This document shows positions 23,177-30,549 of a stretch of DNA of 38,181 bases, in pieces. Numbering within the stretch: position 1 is the stretch's first letter; each line of letters begins with the position of its first letter. The position numbers and the translations under genes are program-made. The DNA is taken from NCBI GenBank assembly GCA_964626065.1, contig CAZVDE010000017.1, positions 1 through 38,181 of the forward strand, written 5' to 3'. The DNA comes from UBA3910 sp964626065. GTDB lineage: Bacteria; Bacillota; Limnochordia; Darwinibacteriales; Darwinibacteriaceae. The notes beneath the pieces were generated by a model. It was not told the origin of the DNA and searched no databases. It saw only the letters and a list, made by a program, of their open reading frames with translations.

Positions 23177-23202
23177 CACGGGTGTTGATTAGGAGGGTAC
23201 GG

Positions 23203-24708
23203 ATGAATAAGCTAATTGATCTAATTGAAAAAACGGACGATATACAGAAGCTGGGGAGTGCCTTAGCTGGCCGGCAAGACCTGGGCGTTTATGCTAAATC
23301 GATTCACAGTAAGGACGGCAGTGTTTTTTTCTTGCGTACTGCAGGTTTGGCAAAGTCTCTAGTAATTGTGGGTCAGGGCGCTGCCTTTGATCTTTTTGCG
23401 GGCACGGTCAGCTTAGGCGGGAAATACCAAATCAAAGAAGCACCGCTCGATCACCACAACGCTGCGGCGCTGCGCAAACTCTTTTCCTGGACCGCGCCGC
23501 AGCCCTTTGGCAGTGAGGGAGTATCTTTGGGATTAGGCGATCGCCTGGGTTTAGCATCTCCCGGCCATCTTGATGCGGTGGCGGGTACTGAGATCAGGCC
23601 GGTTTTGGCCCAACAGTCCATGCGGGAATTGAATTTGACTAATAGAAGTTACGCGGATGTTTTAGATGCGGCAACTTTTGCTGTTTTTCAGGAAGGCTAC
23701 AAGCTTGGTTTTGGAGCGGACGGAGATCACCTCAAGACGGGTGAAGACATTGAAGGGGCTTTAGCACTTGGTTTCAGCATGATCACACTAGACTGCTCGG
23801 AGCATATCAACAACAAGATAGGCGAACTATCCGCTGCAGAGGTGTTAGCCCTGTACCGGGATTTACCCCAGACTCTGCGCACACACTTAGAAACGGAATA
23901 CCTAGACAAAGAACATCTTCTCTGCAGCGGCCGTACCATCTCCTTCGCTCCTGAACCATTTTATCGCATGGTCTTGGTTTACAATCAGGCCATCGATTTT
24001 GCCGCCAAGATTTATCAAACCTGCATCGCCCCTTTGGATCGGGCCATCGATTTTGAAATAAGCATCGATGAAGTTTCTATACCCACAACACCGCAAGACC
24101 ACTACTTTGTGGCCACTGAATTGTTGGCCAAGGGCTTGAAAATTTGCGGTATTGCGCCCCGCTTTTGCGGCGCGTTTGAAAAGGGCATAGATTACCGGGG
24201 AGATCTAGGCCAATTTGAAGAGGAATTTGCTGTCCACGCCGAAATAGCGGAGCACTATGGCTACAAGGTTAGTGTGCATTCGGGCAGTGATAAGTTCTCA
24301 ATCTTCCCCATCGTGGGCAAGTATTGCCCCGCTCGGCTGCATGTGAAAACCGCGGGCACCAATTGGCTGGAGGCTCTTAAAGTCATTGCCGAGGTTAACC
24401 CGGATTTATTTAGGCAGCTGTACCAAGTGGGATTAGAGAATCTGGAGGGGGCCCGCAAATATTATGTTGTCAGCCTTGATATCGGCCAGATTCCGGATGT
24501 AAGCGAACTTGATGATGATAAGCTGGAGGGCCTACTGGAGCAGCCCGACGTGCGCCAGGCGCTGCACATCACCTATGGGTTCATGCTGGGCGATGGGCAG
24601 CTCAGGGTGCAGATCTACAAAACACTGCACGAACACGAAGAATTGTATAGAAAGAAGCTTTCTACACACATCGGCAGACATATAGAGGCTCTGGGGCTAA
24701 AATCATAA
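23203..24708 (+). CDS. uxaE: Tagaturonate/fructuronate epimerase UxaE
   Basis: C3-epimerase that converts D-tagaturonate to D-fructuronate, bypassing UxaA/UxaB. The 501-residue protein follows the Thermotoga UxaE pattern closely from memory: GLGDRLGLASPGHL, then RPVLAQQSMREL, then FAVFQEGYKLGFGADGDHLK with metal-binding residues, GAFEKGIDYRGDL, YKVSVHSGSDKFSIFP, LHVKTAGTNWLEALK and HITYGFML. The ATG at 23203 has AGGAGGG five bases upstream; the seven codons before it are not family-like. Ends before a hairpin terminator, so the isomerase and uxaE form their own unit. Confidence 0.92.
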   Translation: MNKLIDLIEKTDDIQKLGSALAGRQDLGVYAKSIHSKDGSVFFLRTAGLAKSLVIVGQGAAFDLFAGTVSLGGKYQIKEAPLDHHNAAALRKLFSWTAPQPFGSEGVSLGLGDRLGLASPGHLDAVAGTEIRPVLAQQSMRELNLTNRSYADVLDAATFAVFQEGYKLGFGADGDHLKTGEDIEGALALGFSMITLDCSEHINNKIGELSAAEVLALYRDLPQTLRTHLETEYLDKEHLLCSGRTISFAPEPFYRMVLVYNQAIDFAAKIYQTCIAPLDRAIDFEISIDEVSIPTTPQDHYFVATELLAKGLKICGIAPRFCGAFEKGIDYRGDLGQFEEEFAVHAEIAEHYGYKVSVHSGSDKFSIFPIVGKYCPARLHVKTAGTNWLEALKVIAEVNPDLFRQLYQVGLENLEGARKYYVVSLDIGQIPDVSELDDDKLEGLLEQPDVRQALHITYGFMLGDGQLRVQIYKTLHEHEELYRKKLSTHIGRHIEALGLKS

Positions 24709-24723
24709 ATTACACCTAATAAT

Positions 24724-24753
24724 AAAGGCGTTCGGGTTATCCCGGGCGTCTTT
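24724..24753 (+). terminator. Probable terminator of the isomerase-uxaE unit
   Basis: AAAGGCG/CGTCTTT (one G-U pair) extended across a TT/GG mismatch by CGGG/CCCG with a TTAT loop, 16 bases after the stop. The T run is short (CTTTGTTG). Confidence 0.6.
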
Positions 24754-24815
24754 GTTGTCCCGGGGGTAAAAAACGGGTGTAAAGGGGTGTGGGCGCGAAA
24801 AAAGGCCCCTTGGGC

Positions 24816-24844
24816 TTGCACATGTATACAAGAGGTGTTATAAT
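24816..24844 (+). promoter_or_regulatory. Promoter of the SDR-larA-kinase-gnd-gntR operon
   Basis: -35 TTGCAC (24816-24821), 17-bp spacer, -10 TATAAT (24839-24844), 99 bases before the SDR start. Confidence 0.82.
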
Positions 24845-24851
24845 GTATACA
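24823..24851. promoter_or_regulatory. Twin TGTATACA operators, likely for the GntR regulator
   Basis: Two identical palindromes TGTATACA (24823-24830 and 24844-24851), each followed by A, lie 21 bp centre to centre, that is two helical turns on the same DNA face. One sits in the spacer behind the -35, the other overlaps the end of the -10 and the start site. The core GTATAC is that of UxuR/ExuR-type GntR sites. Binding would block RNA polymerase. Confidence 0.65.
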
Positions 24852-24943
24852 ACATAGAACTACCAATGATCAACGGCACTTAACCGGCGGATCAGGCACA
24901 GGTCGGCGGTTTCAATAACTAAGAAGATGAAAGGGGTGCAGTT

Positions 24944-25762
24944 ATGCAAGACATGTTTAACGTAAGGGATAAAGTTGTGGTAATCACCGGAGGTACGGGT
25001 GTTTTGGGCAGTGAAATGGCCCGGGGCCTGGCCGCTTATGGGGCCAAACTAGCGATTTTGGGCCGCAATCCCGCCAAACGGGACAAGGTCGTGGCCGAAA
25101 TTGAAGCGGCGGGCGGAGAAGCAATCGGCGTTATCTGCGATGTGCTCGATAAAGACAGCCTAGTTGAGGCCCGCCAAAGTATAGTGGAGCATTACGGCAC
25201 GATAGACATTTTGATTAATGGTGCCGGGGGCAACAGCAAAAATGCAACCACAAGCCCGGAACTATCCTTTTTTGATCTGCCCGAGGACGATCTAAATTGG
25301 GTCATGCAGTTGAACTTCCTGGGTACGCTCTTACCCATTCAGGTTTTTGGGGAAGTGATGGCCGAAAAAGAGAAGGGCGTTATTCTCAACGTATCTTCCA
25401 TGGCATCGATGCGGCCTTTGACCAATGTAGTGGGTTACGCCGCGGCCAAGGCAGCGATCAACAACTTCACCCAGTGGTTGGCGGTGCACTTTAACAAGCA
25501 TTATGCCAAAGACATTCGAGTGAACGCGATCGCGCCCGGATTCTTCCTGACGGAACAGAATCGTTTTCTTTTGACGGACGAACAGACAGGTGCTTTAACC
25601 CCGCGGGGCAACACTATTTTAGAACATACGCCCATGGGCCGCTTTGGAGAACCGGCTGATTTAGTCGGCACAGTACTCTGGCTCGTTTCTGATGCCAGTA
25701 AGTTCGTGACCGGTACGGTTGTGGCGGTAGACGGCGGATTCGCTGCATTTTCAGGCGTTTAG
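24944..25762 (+). CDS. SDR-family fructuronate reductase / D-mannonate dehydrogenase
   Basis: Cytoplasmic NAD(P)-dependent oxidoreductase of 272 residues. Cofactor motif VVITGGTGVLG is at about 11-21, INGAGGN near 90, and the catalytic set NVSSMAS with VVGYAAAKAA (Tyr-x3-Lys) near 165. The region SPELSFFDLPEDDLNWVMQLNF and the C-terminal FVTGTVVAVDGGFAAFSGV are as in the D-mannonate oxidoreductase type of SDR (UxuD-like, as in Thermotoga). The expected reaction is D-fructuronate to D-mannonate. No UxuB-type enzyme is present, so this fills that step. AAAGGGGTG precedes the ATG. First gene of the five-gene operon. Confidence 0.85.
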   Translation: MQDMFNVRDKVVVITGGTGVLGSEMARGLAAYGAKLAILGRNPAKRDKVVAEIEAAGGEAIGVICDVLDKDSLVEARQSIVEHYGTIDILINGAGGNSKNATTSPELSFFDLPEDDLNWVMQLNFLGTLLPIQVFGEVMAEKEKGVILNVSSMASMRPLTNVVGYAAAKAAINNFTQWLAVHFNKHYAKDIRVNAIAPGFFLTEQNRFLLTDEQTGALTPRGNTILEHTPMGRFGEPADLVGTVLWLVSDASKFVTGTVVAVDGGFAAFSGV

Positions 25763-25802
25763 GCGTGCGGCAGACCGGGAAATAAAGAGGGTGGTGTTTT
25801 TT

Positions 25803-27071
25803 GTGCAGAGCGTTTTTCATGAAAAGGGCCCCATCGCCATGGCCGAAGCCGAAAAAGTGCTGGCTGACTGGCTGCGGGCTTATCCGCAAGAACTAAATAA
25901 GGTGTTAATAATCCCCCCCGATGGCACTAGGGCCCACAGTTTGGCCGGGCCCGTCACTAATTTGCTTTATCGCCTGCTGCAGCCGGCGGAAGTAAAGATT
26001 CTGCCCGCTCTCGGCACTCATTTTCCCATGACGGACGAGGAAAAGAGGGCTTTGTTCGGAGAGGAGATCCCCTTAGGCTGCTATCTTGATCATAATTGGC
26101 GCACAGATGTGCAATCGATCGGGACAATTCCCGCTGAATTTGTGGCCGAGGTCTCGGATGGGCTTTTGTCGTTCCCCATCGCGGTGGATATTAACCGGGA
26201 AATTTTGAATGGCGGTTACGATTTGATCATATCCGTAGGCCAAGTTGTGCCGCATGAAGTGGTGGGCATGGCCAATTACACCAAGAATATTGTGGTGGGC
26301 TGCGGCGGTAAAGATATCATCGATAAATCCCACTATCTCGGTGCAGTATACGGAATGGAACAGATGATGGGCCGCGACCATTCGCCCGTGCGCAAGGTCT
26401 TCGATTATGCACAGGAGAACCTGCTGGCCGATCTGCCCATAACCTACATTTTGACCGTAACGGAAACAAAGGGGCCGGAAACCGCCCTGCAGGGTCTTTT
26501 TATCGGCAGCGATCGGGAGGTTTTCACCCGCGCCGTGGCATCGAGCCAAAGGCATAACCTAGACTTATTGGAACGGCCCTTGAAGAAAGTTGTGGTCTAT
26601 TTAGACCCGGACGAGTTTAGAAGCACCTGGTTGGGAAATAAAGCGGTGTACCGCACCCGCATGGCCATTGCGGATGGGGGCGAGCTATTGATTTTGGCAC
26701 CCGGTGTTCGTTCTTTCGGCGAGGATCCGGGGATCGATGCGTTGATTAGGGCTTACGGCTACAAAAACAGAGATGAAATTCTGGATTTAGCTGCCGCTAA
26801 ACAAGACCTGAAAGACAGTCTTTCCGTTGCCGCCCACCTAATTCACGGTTCGTCCGATGGCAGGTTTAAGATCACCTATGCGGTGCAGCACCTCAGTGCT
26901 GAGGAAATCACCGGTGTCAACTACAATTACATGGCCTATGCCGAGGCTGTAAAACTCTACGATCCCCACGAACTTCAGGATGGCTGGAATCAGGTAAACG
27001 GCGAGGAAATCTTTTTCGTCAGCAATCCCGCCCTAGGTTTGTGGGCTTTGCAAAAAGATTTTGCGGACTGA
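25803..27071 (+). CDS. LarA-type nickel-dependent racemase/epimerase; candidate D-mannonate/D-gluconate 2-epimerase
   Basis: Protein of 422 residues from the GTG at 25803 (AAAGAGGGTGG eight bases upstream). It is a LarA (DUF2088) homologue. PPDGTRAHS has Asp40, Thr42, Arg43; ALGTHFPMT has His73; VVPHEVVGMANYTK has His151 and Lys161; KSHYLG has His177. The spacing His-10-Lys-16-His equals that of Lactobacillus plantarum LarA (His174, Lys184, His200), where Lys carries the nickel-pincer cofactor and the last His binds nickel. Some LarA homologues epimerise D-gluconate at C2, which yields D-mannonate. The position between mannonate-forming SDR and 6-phosphogluconate dehydrogenase makes that reaction likely here. 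larB, larC and larE are not in the window. Confidence 0.85.
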   Translation: MQSVFHEKGPIAMAEAEKVLADWLRAYPQELNKVLIIPPDGTRAHSLAGPVTNLLYRLLQPAEVKILPALGTHFPMTDEEKRALFGEEIPLGCYLDHNWRTDVQSIGTIPAEFVAEVSDGLLSFPIAVDINREILNGGYDLIISVGQVVPHEVVGMANYTKNIVVGCGGKDIIDKSHYLGAVYGMEQMMGRDHSPVRKVFDYAQENLLADLPITYILTVTETKGPETALQGLFIGSDREVFTRAVASSQRHNLDLLERPLKKVVVYLDPDEFRSTWLGNKAVYRTRMAIADGGELLILAPGVRSFGEDPGIDALIRAYGYKNRDEILDLAAAKQDLKDSLSVAAHLIHGSSDGRFKITYAVQHLSAEEITGVNYNYMAYAEAVKLYDPHELQDGWNQVNGEEIFFVSNPALGLWALQKDFAD

Positions 27072-27098
27072 CTAATCATAATTTTGGGAGGTACCATG

Positions 27099-28175
27099 AT
27101 GGAACTACGGAAAAACTTTGCTTACTCTTTGGTTGTGCCCACCAGCATCGGGGTGCGGATCACGCCCGTTAACGGCCAACCGGTGCATTCCAGTGACACT
27201 TTCATTATGCAGACAACAAGTGCGGAAACAAATGTAGCCAGTATCTCATCTTATTTGGGACTGCCCGTTAAGGTTTTAACCGCTTTTGTTGAGGGCAGCC
27301 CTATCGCTCAGTTTATCAAAAACAACCTGGCCGGCCGCCATATGGCTTATGAAGGCCCAGAAGTCCCCCAAGGCGGGCCGTGGGGCTATCGGCACCAGTT
27401 TAATATTGCGGACAGCGGTTTTGGCTCTCGGGGCCCCAGGGTTCACAACGATCGGGCCGGTGAGGTGGGCCGCACTCTGAATGTAAAGGACTTTGACTTA
27501 GAGAGGATCTTCGGTGAAGAAGGGGTGCAAATCGTCCATATTTCCGGGCTGATCGCGGCCCTTTCGCCCGAAACGAGCACCTTCTGCTTGGAATTGGCCC
27601 GTGCCGCTAAAAAGCACGGCACGCGTATTTCCTTCGATCTCAACCACCGGGCCACCTTCTGGGAAGGGCGGGAGGAAGAACTGAGGGAAGTCTTCACCGA
27701 GATTGCAGGATTAACGGACATCTTAATTGGCAACGAAGAGGATTACCAGCTCTGCCTGGGTATTCAAGGTCCCGAGGCAGGCGGCGAAGATATTGCGGAA
27801 CAGATTGACGGGTTTAAGAAAATGATCGGACGTGTGAAAGAATCTTTTCCGGGCGCCTCTGTTTTTGCCAATACGCTGCGGGAAGTGGAAAGCGCCAACA
27901 AGCATTTTTGGGGTGCGATCCTGCTTGAGGGCGAGGATAATTGGCATGTTGTGGAACCGCGTCCAATCACTGTCCTAGACAGAATCGGCGGCGGTGACGG
28001 ATTTGTGGGCGGCCTGCTCTATGCCATTTTAAGGGGCTGGGATTCGGACAAATGGATTCAGTTTGCCTGGGCCACCGGAGCCATGGCCACCACCTTCCTT
28101 ACGGACTATGCCCAACCGGCCGATGAGGAGCAGGTTTGGAGCATCTGGGAAGGAAACGCCAGAGTTAGAAGATAG
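27099..28175 (+). CDS. PfkB-family sugar acid kinase (candidate gluconate kinase or KDG kinase)
   Basis: Protein of 358 residues; the ATG at 27099 lies seven bases after GGGAGG, one codon after another ATG. A divergent ribokinase-type kinase: TSAETNVASISSYLGLPVKVLTAF at the N-terminal signature position, SFDLNHRATFW, ILIGNEEDY, and the C-terminal signature DRIGGGDGFVGGLLYA with the catalytic aspartate at about residue 300 intact. Database names for relatives are 2-dehydro-3-deoxygluconokinase or plain sugar kinase. Given the next gene (6-phosphogluconate dehydrogenase) and the absence of KDG-forming and KDPG-cleaving genes, phosphorylation of D-gluconate to 6-phosphogluconate is the better guess. 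Spacing to neighbours is about 25 bases. Confidence 0.82.
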   Translation: MELRKNFAYSLVVPTSIGVRITPVNGQPVHSSDTFIMQTTSAETNVASISSYLGLPVKVLTAFVEGSPIAQFIKNNLAGRHMAYEGPEVPQGGPWGYRHQFNIADSGFGSRGPRVHNDRAGEVGRTLNVKDFDLERIFGEEGVQIVHISGLIAALSPETSTFCLELARAAKKHGTRISFDLNHRATFWEGREEELREVFTEIAGLTDILIGNEEDYQLCLGIQGPEAGGEDIAEQIDGFKKMIGRVKESFPGASVFANTLREVESANKHFWGAILLEGEDNWHVVEPRPITVLDRIGGGDGFVGGLLYAILRGWDSDKWIQFAWATGAMATTFLTDYAQPADEEQVWSIWEGNARVRR

Positions 28176-28200
28176 CGTAAAGACTAGCGAGGTGAAATAG

Positions 28201-29652
28201 ATGAAAAAAGCGGATATTGGTGTAATTGGTTTAGCGGTAATGGGCGAAAACCTGGTTATGAACATGGAAAGCAAGGGATTTACGGTATCGGTCTTTAACC
28301 GCACCGTGCAGCGCGTTACTGATTTTGTGGAAGGCAGGGCGCAGGGCAAAAACATCGTGGGCACCTATTCCCTGGAAGAATTGGTGGACAGTCTGGCCAA
28401 ACCGCGCAAGATCATGCTTATGGTTAAAGCGGGCCAGCCCGTGGACGCCTTCATTGAGCGTCTGATTCCCCTTTTGGATAAGGGCGACATTATCATCGAC
28501 GGCGGCAACTCCCACTTTCCCGATACAATTCGGCGGACAAAGTATGTGGAAGAAAAGGGCCTGCTTTACGTGGGCACGGGTGTTTCGGGCGGCGAAGAAG
28601 GGGCACTTTTGGGCCCCAGCCTGATGCCGGGAGGTTCGGCGCAGGCTTGGCCCCATATTAAACCCATTTTCCAAGCAATCTCGGCCAAAGTGGAAGACGG
28701 TAGCCCCTGCTGTGACTGGGTGGGCGGCGATGGGGCGGGCCATTTTGTCAAGATGGTTCATAACGGCATTGAATACGGGGATATGCAGTTAATCTGCGAA
28801 GCCTACCATGTAATGAAAGATCTGTTGGGCATGTCCGCGGCTGAAATGCATGAGGTGTTTAAAGAGTGGAACAAGGGTGAATTAGACAGCTACCTAATTG
28901 AAATCACGGCAGATATTTTAGCTTATAAAGATGAAGACGGATCCCCCTTGGTGGACAAAATTCTGGATACGGCCGGACAAAAAGGTACCGGGAAATGGAC
29001 CGCAATTGCAGCACTCGATGAAGGCATCCCCTTGACACTAATCGGAGAAGCGGTCTTTTCCCGTACCCTTTCAGCCAGGAAGGAAGAGCGGGTACGGGCC
29101 TCGAAAATTCTGGAAGGGCCCCAAGCAAAATATGAAGGGGAGAGGGCAGCCCTGATCGAGGACATTCGCCAAGCACTGTATGCCTCGAAAATTGTCTCTT
29201 ATGCCCAGGGGTATACCCTACTGCGCGCGGCCGCGGAAACCTATGGTTGGGATTTGAATTACGGCGGCATTGCCCTTATGTGGCGGGGAGGCTGTATTAT
29301 TCGCTCCGCGTTTTTAGGGAAAATCAAGGAAGCATTCGATGCGGACCGGGAGCTCGCCAACCTATTGTTAGCACCATTTTTCAAAGATAAAATTACGTCT
29401 GCCCAGGAAAGCTGGAGAAGGGTTTGCGCAACCGCGATGTTAAACGGCATACCGGTACCCGCCTTCACCTCTGCCTTGGCCTATTACGACGGCTTCCGCA
29501 GTGCCCGTTTGCCTGCCAACTTGCTCCAAGCTCAGCGGGACTACTTCGGCGCCCACACCTACGAGCGGGTTGACAAGCCGCGGGGTGAGTTTTTCCACAC
29601 AAATTGGACGGGCGAGGGCGGCAGCACAGCCTCCACTATTTATCATGTTTAA
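28201..29652 (+). CDS. gnd: 6-phosphogluconate dehydrogenase, decarboxylating
   Basis: Converts 6-phosphogluconate to ribulose-5-phosphate and CO2 with reduction of NADP. Full-length type, 483 residues. Rossmann motif IGLAVMGENLVMN is at 9-21, NRT after the second strand indicates NADP preference, IDGGNSHF is near 100, and the signature VSGGEEGALLGPSLMPGG is followed by the catalytic lysine in FVKMVHNGIEYGDMQLI. The C-terminal RDYFGAHTYERVDKPRGEFFHTNW carries the substrate Arg and His of the neighbouring subunit. Its place inside a uronate operon is unusual and argues that gluconate/6-phosphogluconate is the pathway's outlet. ATG at 28201 after GCGAGGTGAA. Confidence 0.95.
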   Translation: MKKADIGVIGLAVMGENLVMNMESKGFTVSVFNRTVQRVTDFVEGRAQGKNIVGTYSLEELVDSLAKPRKIMLMVKAGQPVDAFIERLIPLLDKGDIIIDGGNSHFPDTIRRTKYVEEKGLLYVGTGVSGGEEGALLGPSLMPGGSAQAWPHIKPIFQAISAKVEDGSPCCDWVGGDGAGHFVKMVHNGIEYGDMQLICEAYHVMKDLLGMSAAEMHEVFKEWNKGELDSYLIEITADILAYKDEDGSPLVDKILDTAGQKGTGKWTAIAALDEGIPLTLIGEAVFSRTLSARKEERVRASKILEGPQAKYEGERAALIEDIRQALYASKIVSYAQGYTLLRAAAETYGWDLNYGGIALMWRGGCIIRSAFLGKIKEAFDADRELANLLLAPFFKDKITSAQESWRRVCATAMLNGIPVPAFTSALAYYDGFRSARLPANLLQAQRDYFGAHTYERVDKPRGEFFHTNWTGEGGSTASTIYHV

Positions 29653-29670
29653 GCAAAAAAGGTGAGAATC

Positions 29671-30360
29671 TTGCAGAAAAACAACTGTAGTTCCGGTGAA
29701 CGCATCTATGATGAAATCAAAAAAGAGATCATGTTTTTGGAGCTGCTTCCGGGCCAAAACGTGAACGAGGGCGAAACGGCGGAGCGCTTCAGCGTTTCGC
29801 GCACACCCGTTAGGGACGCCTTTCGTTTATTGGAAATGAAGGGCCTGATTGAAGTGAAGCGGGGCCGGGGTACTTTTGTCTCCCTAATCAACATTGATGA
29901 ACTGGATGATATCATCTACATGCGCAGAATCTTGGAGACCGCGGTTGTGCGCGAAATAGGGGAGTTATCCACCGCTCAGGAAGTCCGGCTCAGGCTGCTT
30001 CTATCTGAACAAAGGGCCCTGCTTGACAGCGGCTTGGATGACACCGGCCTGGCCAAGAAATTTTTGGAGCTTGATAACGAACTGCACGGAGCGCTCTTTC
30101 AGTTGGCCAACAAAGACACCGTTTGGACCCGGATCTCGGGAGACAGCCCCCATTACAATCGCTTACGGGTGCTGACCAACTTGTATGATAAAAAGGCATT
30201 GGAAAAACTATATCAAGAACACGTGCAGATCGTAGAAGCGATCAAACGGGGCGAACATGCGGGACTGGAAGAATTCTACCGTACCCATCTTTATGGGGGC
30301 ATGGACAAGCTTTCCCAAATTGTGGGTAAAAACCGTGAATTTTTCACGGGCAATCTGTAA
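29671..30360 (+). CDS. GntR-family regulator, FadR/FCD subgroup
   Basis: DNA-binding regulator of 229 residues. Winged helix-turn-helix is at about 8-70 (ERFSVSRTPVRDAFRLLEMKGLIEVKRGRGTFV). A helical FCD effector domain follows, with the metal-binding set Asp-x3-His in LDNELHGALF and two further histidines in YQEHVQIVEAI and FYRTHLYGG. FCD regulators usually bind acids such as uronates and gluconate, so it probably senses a pathway intermediate. TTG at 29671 is preferred because AAAGGTGAG lies five bases before it; a GTG three codons earlier falls in that site. Last gene of the operon and likely binder of the TGTATACA sites at 24823-24851. Confidence 0.9.
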   Translation: MQKNNCSSGERIYDEIKKEIMFLELLPGQNVNEGETAERFSVSRTPVRDAFRLLEMKGLIEVKRGRGTFVSLINIDELDDIIYMRRILETAVVREIGELSTAQEVRLRLLLSEQRALLDSGLDDTGLAKKFLELDNELHGALFQLANKDTVWTRISGDSPHYNRLRVLTNLYDKKALEKLYQEHVQIVEAIKRGEHAGLEEFYRTHLYGGMDKLSQIVGKNREFFTGNL

Positions 30361-30391
30361 TTTTCACGCCTAATAAAGGAGATCAATGCGG

Positions 30392-30425
30392 AAACGGCCT
30401 TGCTTTAAAAGCGGGGCCGTTTTTT
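30392..30425 (+). terminator. Terminator of the uronate operon
   Basis: AAACGGCC/GGCCGTTT stem with an inner GCTTT/AAGC pairing, then TTTT, 32 bases after the gntR stop. Confidence 0.85.
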
Positions 30426-30549
30426 ACGTTCGGGGAAAAAGAATGTCTTTTTGTGCAGAGCGGGCAGGCTTTTGCCTTAAATAAGAAAAGATATAAACAA
30501 AGCCACAGTCAAAAGCAGCCTTGTTTCAAAATAGAAAGGATGGGCAGCA

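Noticed and set aside
29210..29222. GTATAC inside gnd as a third GntR operator
   Set aside because: It lies in coding sequence, lacks the flanking T and A of the promoter copies and is expected by chance.
30472..30497. Promoter TTGCCT / TATAAA before nagA
   Set aside because: The spacer is only 14 bases; no better-spaced pair was found.
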